Positions 25,975-35,264 are shown, numbered from the stretch's first letter. The stretch: DNA of 64,000 bases from Marinobacter sp. CHS3-4 (GCF_030053415.1 NZ_JASGBJ010000001.1:1116001-1180000); one strand, 5' to 3'. A program made the numbers and translations. Notes: generated by a model not told the origin, from the letters alone.

Positions 25975-26454
25975 ATGCCCATCCAAAAAAACCAGGTTGT
26001 CCAATTTCACTACAGCGTCCGCGACGAACAGAACGATGAAGTAGAAAACTCCCGTGGCGGCGAACCGAACGCCTATCTGCATGGTCACGGTGGCATCATT
26101 AAAGGGCTGGAAGAAGCCCTGGAAGGTCGCGAGGCTGGCGATACGTTCAGTGTGACAATCACGCCGGACAAGGCCTACGGTCCGCGCAAGCCTGACGCCA
26201 TTCAGCGGGTGCCAATCAAGCATCTGATGGGCGCCAAGCGGTGGAAGCCGGGCATGATTGCTCAGGTGAAAACCGAACACGGCCCACGCCATGTATTGGT
26301 CGCCAAGGTCGGCCACAAGTTTGCCGATGTGGACACCAATCATCCGATGGCGGGCAAAACTCTGACGTTCGACATCGAGGTTATCGACGTTCGCGATGCG
26401 GATGCTGAAGAGATCTCGCACGGCCACGCTCACGGGCCGGGCGGGCATCACTGA
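25975..26454 (+). CDS. FKBP-type peptidyl-prolyl isomerase (SlyD-like)
   Basis: The 159-residue cytoplasmic protein has a split FKBP domain (KNQVVQFHYSVRDEQ, DAYGP-like TPDKAYGPRKPDA) with an inserted-flap chaperone region (about 70-125). It ends in a short His-rich tail (HGHAHGPGGHH). This is the SlyD architecture, although the metal-binding tail is much shorter than in E. coli SlyD and has no cysteines. It should catalyse prolyl isomerisation and act as a folding chaperone, possibly with nickel binding. The gene is monocistronic with its own promoter. Confidence 0.85.
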   Translation: MPIQKNQVVQFHYSVRDEQNDEVENSRGGEPNAYLHGHGGIIKGLEEALEGREAGDTFSVTITPDKAYGPRKPDAIQRVPIKHLMGAKRWKPGMIAQVKTEHGPRHVLVAKVGHKFADVDTNHPMAGKTLTFDIEVIDVRDADAEEISHGHAHGPGGHH

Positions 26455-26671
26455 CGGCACGAACACCCAGGCCGTCAGCAAGGCCCTCCCTGAGACCCTT
26501 TCGGCTGGGTCTAGTTTCGAGCCGCCAGGTTCTGAGTCCGTTCAATCGGGCGACGCTCCGTTTGCGGGGCTATCTGCAACAGTCGACGTTGTCAGCCGAG
26601 GTGCCGACGGCGGAATAGAACAATCGCCAGGACCTGAGCCCTGGCGATTGGGATATACGAGACGCAGTCTC
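26451..26671. repeat. Cluster of four perfect hairpins between convergent genes
   Basis: CTGACGGC/GCCGTCAG (26451-26478) starts on the slyD-like stop codon. It is followed by AGACCC/GGGTCT (26493-26512), CAATCGCCAGG/CCTGGCGATTG (26621-26650, an 11-bp stem with an 8-nt loop) and GAGAC/GTCTC (26659-26671). None has a proper T-tract. The 225-bp region holds no credible ORF. It may serve as bidirectional termination or mRNA end protection. Confidence 0.5.
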
Positions 26672-26679
26672 AAGCTTTA

Positions 26680-27003
26680 CTACATGCCTCGCTCGAGTTG
26701 CATCCGCCGGTTTTTCTCTACGTTTCTCCAGTACATACGCATGCCGCGATAATCTCGCGGGCCAGCAGCGGTCGGAGGCAGTTTTGCGATATCGAGGTCT
26801 GAGTCCCCACCCATCGTGTGCTCAAAGTGCACCCTTCTGCGGGCTTGAATGGCTGGCCAATCAAAATTCGGGTTGCCAGCGGATGCTGCCATTCTTTCAG
26901 CGCGAGCTGCGGACTCCATCTGCACTTCCCACTGTGCGCCATAGGAGCTGGGAACGGCCAGGAGTAGTGACAGGTATGCGGAATAAATGAACGTGCGTTT
27001 CAT
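26680..27003 (-). CDS. Small exported protein of unknown function
   Basis: The 107-residue protein has a signal peptide, with cleavage probably after SYG near residue 20. The mature domain is charged, helical and rich in Arg and Met (QARRRVHFEHTMGG, GMRMYWRNVEKNRRMQLERG). A strong GGAGGG ribosome-binding site precedes the ATG at 27003, so the longer reading from 27066 is rejected. No family is recognised. A 17-bp palindrome lies in its leader at 27027-27043. Confidence 0.6.
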   Translation of the reverse strand: MKRTFIYSAYLSLLLAVPSSYGAQWEVQMESAARAERMAASAGNPNFDWPAIQARRRVHFEHTMGGDSDLDIAKLPPTAAGPRDYRGMRMYWRNVEKNRRMQLERGM

Positions 27004-27321
27004 TTCTTTGCCCTCCCTACATGTACCCGGTGCATTGCACCGGAGTTTTCCCAAGGAGATAGGCAAACTGCGACTGCTCTAGCCCACCACCTTAGTCGTG
27101 CATTCCCTGACGAGCTGTAAGTATAGTTTAGAGATGCGATGCAGGTGGAAGTTCCGGGAAACTTAAATCTATATAAAAAATATCGCACGTGATGCCGCCG
27201 GCCTTTGAATCCTGTCAGAGAAGCCTATGCCGCAACGAATAACTTTTGATCCTCGGCACATCACCTGCTAGTGATAGACTGTTGTTTAACAACCACCTCC
27301 TGCAGCGTTAAAGGATCTTTT
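27004..27321. other. 318-bp divergent intergenic region
   Basis: The gap lies between the small exported protein and the transglutaminase-like gene. It contains the palindrome at 27027-27043 and an AT-rich stretch at about 27165-27182 that could hold a minus-strand -10. No ORF, RNA gene or repeat was otherwise visible. Confidence 0.5.
27027..27043. promoter_or_regulatory. 17-bp palindrome in leader of small exported protein
   Basis: CCGGTGCA-T-TGCACCGG is a perfect inverted repeat with a single central base, too tight to fold as a hairpin without losing pairs. That points to a dimeric DNA-binding protein. It starts 24 bp upstream of the ATG at 27003. Confidence 0.4.
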
Positions 27322-28116
27322 ATGTGGATGCGAGCCACCTGTTCTATTGATCTGGATATTCGGATCGAGACGCCGTTTATCTTCATGTTGCGGCCACGCA
27401 GCGGTTGGCAACAGTGGATCGGACGTGAGCAATATCTGTTAACGCCCAGTGTGCAGGCGGTGGAATTTACGGATTCGTTTGGCAACCTGTGCCAACGATT
27501 GGTGGCGCCGCCCGGGCACTTCTCTGTAAAAACGTCGTTTGATGTTAAAACGGCTGATAGCTCTGATACCGAGCCGGACGCTCCCTTTATTGAAGTGCAG
27601 CAGTTGCCTGACGACACGCTCCCGTTTTTGCTCCCCAGTCGCTATTGCGAATCCGATCGTTGCACTCAGCTGGCGTCTTCCATCGTGGCGGGGCGAAAGC
27701 CCGGGTACGATCAATGCCACGCGATTTCCGAATACATCCGCCGAACCATTCAGTACACGCCGGGGGAAGGGCAGGAGATTATCAGTGCCTGGGAGGTGTC
27801 CCAGCGCTCACAGGCTGTATGCCGTGATATGTCCCATCTGGCGATTGCCTGCTGTCGCGCGCTGTCGATCCCGGCACGTCTGGTGGTGGGGTACTTTGAA
27901 AAGCTGCAACCGATGGACTTGCATGCGTGGTTCGAGGCGTTCGTGGGAGGGCGCTGGTATGCGTTTGACCCCACCCAGAGCAACATGGATGGCGGCAGAA
28001 TCGTAGTCGCCTACGGCCGCGATGCGGCCGATGTGGCCATTTATACCCAGTTCGGAGAGCCGGTTGAGATGCTCAATATGCAGGTAGGCCTTGAGACAAT
28101 CTCAGGGCCTTCCTGA
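27322..28116 (+). CDS. Transglutaminase-like cysteine protein
   Basis: The 264-residue protein has an N-terminal bacterial transglutaminase beta domain (about 1-120) and a papain-like transglutaminase core. Candidate catalytic residues are Cys in [13 protein letters not shown], His in [10 protein letters not shown] and Asp in AFDPTQSN. Proteins of this type cleave or cross-link peptides, or act on peptidoglycan-linked or cyanophycin-like amide bonds. The substrate is not predictable. No signal peptide is seen, so it is probably cytoplasmic. The start at 27322 is preferred because the upstream reading is Cys/Thr-rich and unlike the family. It is a stand-alone gene, convergent with the BIG2 lipoprotein. 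Confidence 0.75.
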   Translation: MWMRATCSIDLDIRIETPFIFMLRPRSGWQQWIGREQYLLTPSVQAVEFTDSFGNLCQRLVAPPGHFSVKTSFDVKTADSSDTEPDAPFIEVQQLPDDTLPFLLPSRYCESDRCTQLASSIVAGRKPGYDQCHAISEYIRRTIQYTPGEGQEIISAWEVSQRSQAVCRDMSHLAIACCRALSIPARLVVGYFEKLQPMDLHAWFEAFVGGRWYAFDPTQSNMDGGRIVVAYGRDAADVAIYTQFGEPVEMLNMQVGLETISGPS

Positions 28117-28127
28117 TAGCGCGTCGA

Positions 28128-30764
28128 TCAGGGCGCGGCGAAATTGAAGTTTGCCCCAAAGGGTGAGATGTCACCTGTTGCGTCATCAGACATCCGGTAG
28201 ATGATCTGATAGGTGCTGGCTTCAATGTCGTTATCCAGCTGGTAACCACTGGACGTGAGCTCTCCACCGGTCAGGTCGCCGCCACTGGTGGCTTCCGGGC
28301 TGGTGTAGGGTGAGCCGGGGAACTGAACGACGGCATTACCATTGTTCGGATCCAGATACTGGATAGAAACTTCGTCAATGTTGAACGTCCGGTTGGATAT
28401 ATTCCGGACCAACAGCAGGAACACGCTGCCAGCTTTCAATGTGCCATCCTGGAAATCTGCCTGGCTCAGGCCGGCGGCGACAATGCCGCTTCTCAGATCC
28501 GAGGTGCTCAAAACGCCCGAGCTTCTGCTCAGGTCGCCAAGCGTTGCCGACAGGCCAATCACACCCGAATAGCTGGAGGTGAGGGTATAGCTGGCCACGC
28601 CATCTGTAGTGGTGAGGCTGACCGTTCTCTGGGCCTCGCCTTCGGTGATGGTCAAGTTCACATCGGTGCCGTCCGCAATGGTGCCGGTTGGCAATGTGGG
28701 AATCACGTTAATGTTGATCTGCGAGGCGTCTGCGTCGTCATTCAGGATAATGTTTGGCTGTGGCGTTACTGTCAGCGCTGCAGGCAGGTCAGGGTCCTGA
28801 GTGACGGAGATAAGCAGGTTGTTCGACTGAACGCCACTCAGCGAGGCAATGATCTGGGCATCACCCACGGAAAGGGCGCTGATTTGCCCCTTATTGCCAG
28901 GCGTATTGTCCACGGCGGCCGTCGAAACCGCGCTGCTCGACCAGTTCACCTGGTTGGTGACGTTCTGGGTCGAATCGTCGGTATAGGTTGCCTGCGCAGT
29001 GGCCTGGACGGTGTTGTTCACGTTCAGGCTGCTTTGCGGGCTGCTGATCAGCAGGCTGCTCAGTACCGCATTGGTGACGGTGAAGCTTTCCTGGCCACTA
29101 ACACCACCAGTGGTTGCGGTAATATTGGCCTGCCCCGGGCTTTGCCCGGTAATCGAGCCGAAATCGTCCCCGTTGTTGGCAACGGTCAATACGCTGATGT
29201 CACCGCTTTCCCAGGTAACCTGGTCAGTAATGTCCTGAGTTGAGTTGTCGGAATATAGGCCGCGCGCGACCAGTTGCAGGCTGGTGCCATCGGCAAGGGT
29301 GGTGCTGTCAGCTTCAATGGTGATGCTGGACAGTGTGGCGTCCGTAACGCTGATATTCGCCAGGCTGGTCACGCCGTCGAGTTGGGCCGTCACCAGTGCC
29401 TCGCCTTGGGCCAGGGTTTTAATTGTGCCGTTTGCGGCGGAGGACAGGTCGATCAGGCCGCTGCTGCTGGTGTCCCAGTTGACCAACGATGTGATATCCA
29501 GGCGCTTCCCGTCCGAATACTGACCGTAAGCGCGAATGGTGGCATCGCTTCCGTTGGCCACTGTCTGGTTGACGGGGTCGAGTTCGATAGTGCTTAACTG
29601 CGCATCGGTGACCGTCAGAGTTGTACTCTGTTGAACGTCACCCAGAACCGCAGAAATCGTTGTGCTGCCAGTTGCCAGCGTGTCAGCTCTGCCTTTTGCG
29701 GTGGCTGCATTGCCAATTACCGCTGCGTCCTGATCGGAAGAGAGCCAGGTAACCTCGCTGCTAAGATCCTGTACGCTGCCGTCCGAATAAGTGCCTTGAG
29801 CAATGTATTGCTGGGACCGCCCTAGTGGCACGGATGCGTTGACGGGATTGAGGGACAGGGACACCAGCTCGGCGCTGGTGACGCTGACGGGCACATCAAT
29901 CTGCGCGCCCGCCAGGCTGGCCGTTAACGTTGCACTGCCTTCGAGCAGGGCAGTCACCAGGGAGTTGTCAGACACGTCGGCGACGCTGTCGGCGGAGCTT
30001 GTCCAGGTCACCTGGTCACTGACGTTCTGGTTACTGTTGTCAGAAAAAATGCCGGTCACCGTGACGCTCTGTGAGGTACCTTTCGCCAGCACCATGGTCG
30101 CGGGCGTGGCTTGCAGGCTCGTCAGGGTCGCCTCGCTGACAGTAAACGCCAGCGAGGCGCTCAGGCCTTCTTTTGTGGCTCTGACGGTCACTGAGCCGGC
30201 TTGTTCGCCGGTCAGCAGTCCGGTAGAGGCATTTATCGTCGCTTTGGTCAGATCGGAAACAGACCAGTTAACCTGATCGCTCAAATCCTGCTGTGTACCA
30301 TCCGAATAGAGGCCTGAGGCGGAAAACTGGGTGCTGAGCCCGGCCGGGACCTGCGGGACAGCGGAGCTTATCGAGATAGACTGCAGGGTAGCGGGGGAAA
30401 CCGTTACCGAAATTCGCTGGCTGATTGAACCTAGAGTGGCGGTAATATCTGCGGTTCCGGCCGCGTTGGCGGTGACAACACCGGCAGCGGACACCGACGC
30501 AGTGGCATCGTCGGAAGAGGACCAGCTCACTTGATCATCCACCGCCCGGGAACTGTTATCGGAGTAGATGCCCGTCGCGTTCAGCGACTGGGATGAGTCG
30601 ATGGCTAAAGAGACGGAACCGGGTGAAATCGATAGTTCGCTCAGAGACACCTGATTCCCAGAAGATGCGTCGCCTCCGCCGCTTCCGCCCCCGCCGCAGC
30701 CTGCCAACAGAAACGAAAAGAATAACCAGGTTAGAACGATGAGGGACTGCTTGATGGGACTCAT
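28128..30764 (-). CDS. Lipoprotein with seven BIG2 Ig-like repeats
   Basis: The 878-residue surface lipoprotein has lipobox LLAGC (Cys23) and then a Gly/Ser linker. Seven bacterial Ig-like group 2 repeats of about 85 residues follow. They recur around phrases such as LSSITIEAD, GLYSDNSTQDITDQVTWES and ITATTGGVSG. An eighth Ig-like module resembling group 1 (about 650-750) and a beta-rich C-terminal domain complete it. BIG2 repeats act as rigid stalks of adhesins and intimin-like proteins. The repeats are divergent in sequence, so the gene should be stable. No catalytic motif is visible. Confidence 0.85.
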   Translation of the reverse strand: MSPIKQSLIVLTWLFFSFLLAGCGGGGSGGGDASSGNQVSLSELSISPGSVSLAIDSSQSLNATGIYSDNSSRAVDDQVSWSSSDDATASVSAAGVVTANAAGTADITATLGSISQRISVTVSPATLQSISISSAVPQVPAGLSTQFSASGLYSDGTQQDLSDQVNWSVSDLTKATINASTGLLTGEQAGSVTVRATKEGLSASLAFTVSEATLTSLQATPATMVLAKGTSQSVTVTGIFSDNSNQNVSDQVTWTSSADSVADVSDNSLVTALLEGSATLTASLAGAQIDVPVSVTSAELVSLSLNPVNASVPLGRSQQYIAQGTYSDGSVQDLSSEVTWLSSDQDAAVIGNAATAKGRADTLATGSTTISAVLGDVQQSTTLTVTDAQLSTIELDPVNQTVANGSDATIRAYGQYSDGKRLDITSLVNWDTSSSGLIDLSSAANGTIKTLAQGEALVTAQLDGVTSLANISVTDATLSSITIEADSTTLADGTSLQLVARGLYSDNSTQDITDQVTWESGDISVLTVANNGDDFGSITGQSPGQANITATTGGVSGQESFTVTNAVLSSLLISSPQSSLNVNNTVQATAQATYTDDSTQNVTNQVNWSSSAVSTAAVDNTPGNKGQISALSVGDAQIIASLSGVQSNNLLISVTQDPDLPAALTVTPQPNIILNDDADASQININVIPTLPTGTIADGTDVNLTITEGEAQRTVSLTTTDGVASYTLTSSYSGVIGLSATLGDLSRSSGVLSTSDLRSGIVAAGLSQADFQDGTLKAGSVFLLLVRNISNRTFNIDEVSIQYLDPNNGNAVVQFPGSPYTSPEATSGGDLTGGELTSSGYQLDNDIEASTYQIIYRMSDDATGDISPFGANFNFAAP

Positions 30765-31008
30765 AGATGGGCATACTGCATTGCTTTCAGATCATTAAGT
30801 GTAGACCCTTTTTGAGATTGTCCTTGTGATTTTTCGTAAAATCTCGGATCGCCACTGCGATTAAGACATTGTAAGTTTTGTAGGCCTCTGGATTACGCTC
30901 AGGAAATCTCTGGTGATTGGCTTTGACATAGAATGGGGCGGCACACTCGTGATGCGCTACGAGCTAATTCGCCCCGCAATTTGATAACCCGATGGAGTGA
31001 GTCAGACG

Positions 31009-31417
31009 ATGAGCAAGGTTTTTTCTTTGGTTTCCATGGTGGCCCTGGGCACATTTGCTGCGACCGCTTCAGCCGATATTTACAAATTGGGCGGCGGCAG
31101 CCTGTACGCGGGGGGCAAATACACGTTTGTGAGCATTGATAGCGGTGGCTCCGATGCGGACGTGGGTACGCTTTCAGCAAAGGTGGGCGGTTATATCACG
31201 CCGATACTTGGCCTTGAGGCCCGTGCCGGCTTCGGTACCGCTGATGACGATGTGGGTCTGGGTAGAGATCTGTCGGTAAACAGTTTTTTTGGCGGCTATG
31301 CGACCATCAATGCAAATATCCGAGGCGGTATCCGGTAACGTTGAGTACATGCGTTATGCCGACAAAGACGATGCCACCGTCGATGGCGTTGGCCTGGGTC
31401 TGACCGTTCACTTTTGA
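31009..31417 (+). pseudogene. Outer-membrane beta-barrel gene, internally deleted and frameshifted
   Basis: The first reading frame encodes a signal peptide (MSKVFSLVSM to ATASA) and the first strands of an eight-stranded barrel, and stops at 31336-31338. The proper C-terminal end, EYMRYADKDDATVDGVGLGLT and then VHF, continues in the next frame from 31343 to the stop at 31415-31417. Together they give about 135 residues against the usual 180-200, so roughly 50-60 central residues are missing and the frame is broken. A sequencing error alone would not explain the missing strands. Confidence 0.75.
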
Positions 31418-31440
31418 ACCCCGTGTGAAAACGCTGCCGA

Positions 31441-32328
31441 TCACCCGCTGTATCGGTCGACGAAGCTCGTCAGGGCTCTGGCGGATCGACCCGGAGTTTC
31501 GAGCATGGGCAGGTGGCCGACACCCCGGAATACGTGGATTTCTGCGTGCGGGGTCGCAGAGTTAAACCATTCGACGCAGCGGGTGGGGGTTATTACGTCT
31601 CGGTCGCCCCACTGAACCTGCAATGGCGGTGATTCGGGATTCAGATGGCGTGCCGGAGCCAGCCCATCGGCCACCATGTCCCGAAAAATGTGCTGCAGCG
31701 CGTCGGTGCGGCCCAGAAGGTCGGGGCCAAGAAGGCCGGCCATGGCCATGCCCGAGACGGTTTGCTTGCCGTTGCCGACGCTGTTAAACATCCGGTAAAC
31801 GCCTTTCCAGTCGCGGGGAATAAGGATGTCGTCGCGGTCCGATTTAACGGGACGGTGAATGTCGGCGTCTGCCTGTTCCGGGATGCCGGCGCTGTTCATC
31901 AGCGTCAGCGAGCGCGGCGCCAGCCCTGGTCTGTGGGCAAGGACAGCGGCTATCGCGCCGCCCATGGAGCTGCCTACCAAGTGGACGTTGTCTGTGTCCC
32001 GGGTCGCAAGCCACTCGCCCAGACGCCGCGCCTGGGACTCGTAGCGGTAACAGTCGTCCGGCCGGTAATCGCTTTCTCCAAAACCTGGCAGATCCGGTGC
32101 CAGTATGTGCCAGTGTCGCGGAAGTTTTTGCAGCCACAGCCCCCAGTTTTCTTTCATCGCCGCAAAACCATGAATCAGCACCACCGTTGGGTGGCCGGGT
32201 CCAGGACGCCCCCGCTCCAGGAACACCATATTGTGGCCGTCTACCCTGGCTTCACGGCGTCGGGCGTTGAGCAGAAAGCGTTGCCCTGTGCGGGCAGCGG
32301 GCCAGAGATTGGGGGTTGGAATTCTCAT
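31441..32328 (-). CDS. Alpha/beta hydrolase
   Basis: The 295-residue serine hydrolase has an oxyanion-loop motif LIHGFAAMKENW (about 51-62), a nucleophile elbow VGSSMGG near residue 120, Asp in QWGDRDVITP near 236 and His in GVGHLPML near 268. The cap domain lies at about 140-215. It resembles lipases and C-C or ester hydrolases of the LipG/MhpC type. No signal peptide is obvious, though the N-terminal 20 residues are basic and hydrophobic. The substrate is unassigned. The gene stands alone, just after the porin pseudogene on the opposite strand. Confidence 0.8.
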   Translation of the reverse strand: MRIPTPNLWPAARTGQRFLLNARRREARVDGHNMVFLERGRPGPGHPTVVLIHGFAAMKENWGLWLQKLPRHWHILAPDLPGFGESDYRPDDCYRYESQARRLGEWLATRDTDNVHLVGSSMGGAIAAVLAHRPGLAPRSLTLMNSAGIPEQADADIHRPVKSDRDDILIPRDWKGVYRMFNSVGNGKQTVSGMAMAGLLGPDLLGRTDALQHIFRDMVADGLAPARHLNPESPPLQVQWGDRDVITPTRCVEWFNSATPHAEIHVFRGVGHLPMLETPGRSARALTSFVDRYSG

Positions 32329-32517
32329 CGGGTTCAGCCGTCACCGGTTTCGAGTGTGGCCTCCAGTCTATCGGGATCACCTCTCTGCACCTTGGCCTGA
32401 ACGCCATGAGAGTGGGGCGGTTGGGCAACTGGATCTTTTTTGGGTTGTTATTGATCATGCCGGACACTACTCTGGCTGTCATAAATAATCCCTGGTGTTG
32501 GACTCGCTCGCAAAAAC

Positions 32518-34209
32518 ATGTGTCTGAGTGTTTTAGTCAGATCACTGGCCCTTTTCTTTCTTTTCCTGAGCGTTGGCGTTGCTGCTCAGCAACGCGTGTT
32601 GCTTGACGCAGAATTCGTACTTGATCCGTCGGCCGAGCGTTCTTTCGAAGAGATCATGGCCCTGCCCGACAGCGCCTGGACGGAGACCGAAAATCAGAGC
32701 GTCCGAATGCCCTTCTGGGACTCTGATTATTGGAGTGGAACGCAGGGTGGCGTCCTGTGGCTCCGCCTTGAGATACCTCCTGCAGAGGGCCTGAACAGGC
32801 TCTGGCTGGAGCTCTTGCCGAATACCGGGTTGGACGGGAAAGCAGCCCAGTACGATGGCAAGCAGTGGACCTGGATTGAACCGATCGGCAAAGATTCGAC
32901 CAGGGAATTCCATCAACCTGCCCGCTACCTCACCTTTATTCTTGATACCGGGCTCGGTGAAAAGACCGTTTTTCTGAGGTTGACGACGGATCAGGTGTTT
33001 GGGTTTTCAATCCGTGCGACGCGTGTCGAAGGTTTGCTTTGGCAAATCACCAAGAGCCAGTTCTTCCTCGGAGTTGTGATTGGTATGGTGATCCTTGCCA
33101 TTTGCTACAACCTTTCGATTGGTCTGAGGGCTCGAGAGCCCGTCTACCTCCGTTACAGCTTCTTTGTTTTCTGTAACCTGCTCTACCTGGTGTATATGGC
33201 GGGTCTTTTCCGGATGCTTTATCCCGATTCAGGAAGTGGGGCAGTGGTGGCGAACTTCACGAGCACCCTTACGGTGATTGCCTCCTATCAATTCGCAAGA
33301 AGCTTTCTGAATATCGCAGAGCAGCTACCCCGAATAGACAAGGTCCTCAAGGCTTTGATTGGTGCGTTCGCTGTGTTGCTGGCCTTTATTCCTTTCACCG
33401 GGCATCTGTACGGCTATCTCATCTCTATCAGCATCGGCATTATCGGCCCTGTGTTTCTTCTTTACGTGGCGATTCTGTCGTTCCGTGAAGGGCACCCACT
33501 GGCGAAGTATTTCCTGATTGCGTGGACCACGTTTCTGATCTCTGCAGGAGCCTGGGGGTGGATGTGGCTAGGCCTGGTAGAGCCGGAAGAGGAGCTGATT
33601 ACCTTCTTCTATCTCGGTACGCTGATTGAGGTGGTGCTGTTGTCTGTCGCGCTCGGTTTTCGGTTCAGTATCCTGAAAAACCAGGCAGAAGCGCTGGGAG
33701 CGGACAAAAGCCGATACAAAACCCTGAGTCGCACCGACGAGCTTACCGGAGTCCTAAACCGAAGGGGCTTTACCAGAGCGGTCCGATGGGTTTTTGGGAG
33801 TGATCGGTCTGTGGATCTAGTCTGGCTGGCGTTGGATGTGGATCAATTCAAGCAGTTTAACGATACCCATGGTCACCTGGCCGGCGATAGACTTCTGCAG
33901 AAGCTGGGAGAAACGCTGATCGCCTTTTCCCGCAGTGACGACGTTGCCGGCCGCATTGGTGGAGAAGAGTTCGCCTTGCTTCTGGTGGGCTGCCCTCTTG
34001 AAAAGGCGGAGTTATACACCACCCGACTGTTGCATCGGTTTGCCGACATTTCGGTTGAGGGGGCTCATGGACAAAGTGCAAGCACCACACTGTCCATTGG
34101 CGCAACCCAAGTGAGGCCCGGTGAGGATGTTGAATCTGTTTGGGCAAGGGCTGACGAGCTGCTTTATGAAGCTAAGAAGCAAGGCCGCAACCGGGTGGTA
34201 TTCGGCTAA
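32518..34209 (+). CDS. Diguanylate cyclase with 7TMR-DISM sensor
   Basis: The 563-residue protein has a signal or anchor sequence (about 5-24) and a periplasmic 7TMR-DISMED2-type beta domain (about 30-175). Seven membrane helices (about 180-395) and a C-terminal GGDEF domain follow. The active-site loop is GGEEF at about residue 480, preceded by DELTGVLNRRGF, and the domain appears catalytically complete. It should make cyclic di-GMP from GTP in response to an extracellular, probably carbohydrate-like, ligand. There is no RxxD inhibitory site immediately before the GGEEF (the residues are VAGRI), so product inhibition may be absent. Confidence 0.9.
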   Translation: MCLSVLVRSLALFFLFLSVGVAAQQRVLLDAEFVLDPSAERSFEEIMALPDSAWTETENQSVRMPFWDSDYWSGTQGGVLWLRLEIPPAEGLNRLWLELLPNTGLDGKAAQYDGKQWTWIEPIGKDSTREFHQPARYLTFILDTGLGEKTVFLRLTTDQVFGFSIRATRVEGLLWQITKSQFFLGVVIGMVILAICYNLSIGLRAREPVYLRYSFFVFCNLLYLVYMAGLFRMLYPDSGSGAVVANFTSTLTVIASYQFARSFLNIAEQLPRIDKVLKALIGAFAVLLAFIPFTGHLYGYLISISIGIIGPVFLLYVAILSFREGHPLAKYFLIAWTTFLISAGAWGWMWLGLVEPEEELITFFYLGTLIEVVLLSVALGFRFSILKNQAEALGADKSRYKTLSRTDELTGVLNRRGFTRAVRWVFGSDRSVDLVWLALDVDQFKQFNDTHGHLAGDRLLQKLGETLIAFSRSDDVAGRIGGEEFALLLVGCPLEKAELYTTRLLHRFADISVEGAHGQSASTTLSIGATQVRPGEDVESVWARADELLYEAKKQGRNRVVFG

Positions 34210-34225
34210 AGTTGTCGGGGCTGGC

Positions 34226-34771
34226 CTATAGGGGGCTGACCTGTAGAGTAAAGCGTTCGATAACGCGATATACAGAACCCGTCTGGCCCGGCGTGCTGTC
34301 AAACAGAGCAAACTCAGTGACCGGAAACTGCCCGAAGGCACGCTCCCCGTTTTCTGCCAGTAGCGCCTCAACTGAGCCAGCGTCACGTTTGAAACGGGAC
34401 AGGGTGATGTGTGGGCAAAACTTTCGGCTTTCGCATACAAAACCCAATTCTTCCACCCGCCCCTGAAGGCTGGCTCTGAGACGTGCCAGCGGTTCACGCG
34501 GCTGAACCCCTGCCCACAGGTTTCGCGGCGTTTGGGGTGAACCGAAACAGCCTAGGCTTTTGATCTGTAGAGAAAATGGTTCCAGTCGAATATCACGGGC
34601 CGAATCGCACAAGGCAGTGAGCTGCGCTTCCTCCACACTTCCTAAAAACAGAAGCGTGATATGCAATTGGGAGGCGCTCTGCCATTTTGCCCCCGGGATG
34701 TCTGATCGAATGTCCATTAAACGTTCGGTGATCTCGGGTGGGAGCTCCAAACCGAAAAAGACTCTTGGCAT
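34226..34771 (-). CDS. thpR: RNA 2',3'-cyclic phosphodiesterase ThpR
   Basis: The 181-residue member of the 2H phosphoesterase family has both HxT motifs: LHITLLFLG at about 36-44 and PHITLSRFK near 122. It should open 2',3'-cyclic phosphates at RNA ends, and homologues were first described as 2'-5' RNA ligases. The ATG at 34771 (MPRVFFGLELP) fits the usual N-terminus better than the GTG at 34783. No operon partner is seen. The gene converges on the diguanylate cyclase gene. Confidence 0.9.
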   Translation of the reverse strand: MPRVFFGLELPPEITERLMDIRSDIPGAKWQSASQLHITLLFLGSVEEAQLTALCDSARDIRLEPFSLQIKSLGCFGSPQTPRNLWAGVQPREPLARLRASLQGRVEELGFVCESRKFCPHITLSRFKRDAGSVEALLAENGERAFGQFPVTEFALFDSTPGQTGSVYRVIERFTLQVSPL

Positions 34772-34876
34772 ACACAGCGGCACTTAGGGAATGTTGCGTC
34801 GATGGTAGCGCGCGACGGTTAGCGGGGCCATGATTCTACGTCAGCTTTTCAACCATCTGAGTAAAAGCCTAAGCGT

Positions 34877-35167
34877 TTGAATAATCGTATAATGCATGAC
34901 ACTCATTATGCTATGGAGACAAATCTGTATGAGTTGGGAAGGCAATTTGCCGCGAAAGAGTCATTGAACTTCCCGATCCTGGCAGACCCGGAAGAAGTCG
35001 TGGTCAATCAGTACCACGTGCTGAAGCAGAAGAATATGTACGGCAAGCAGGTGATGTCTGTTAACCGGGAGTCGTTCCTGATTGATGAGAAGGGTGTGAT
35101 CGTGCGCCATTACGGCAAGGTCAAACCGGCTGACCATGTGCAGGAAATACTGGACGATCTGGCCTGA
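34877..35167 (+). pseudogene. bcp: Relic of a Bcp-type peroxiredoxin
   Basis: The readable part aligns with the C-terminal half of Bcp/PrxQ: KESLNFPILADPEE, MYGKQVMSVNRESFLIDEKG, and KVKPADHVQEILDDL to the end. The N-terminal 75-80 residues, including the peroxidatic cysteine, are missing and are not found upstream in any frame. No good ribosome-binding site or conserved start exists; the frame opens with TTG at 34877, and ATGs follow at 34892 and 34913. The remaining product could not act as a peroxidase. Confidence 0.7.
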
Positions 35168-35264
35168 CTTTCCAGGCATCCTGGTTATGAGGTTCCCGGG
35201 TCAGGGTGCCATCGGTGTATATCAGCTATGCTTTATAGGAATGTGCCAACAACAAGGAAAGATC

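Noticed and set aside
28128..30764. Periodic repeats that might suggest a CRISPR or tandem-repeat array
   Set aside because: The period of about 250 bp corresponds to degenerate protein repeats (BIG2 domains). There are no identical short repeats with unique spacers.
31060..31417. Programmed frameshift joining the two parts of the small porin
   Set aside because: The missing central strands cannot be explained by a one-base slip, and no slippery heptamer lies at the junction. Deletion plus frameshift is simpler.
34888..34893. Perfect TATAAT upstream of the bcp relic
   Set aside because: No -35 at a workable distance and the downstream frame is a truncated gene; probably fortuitous.
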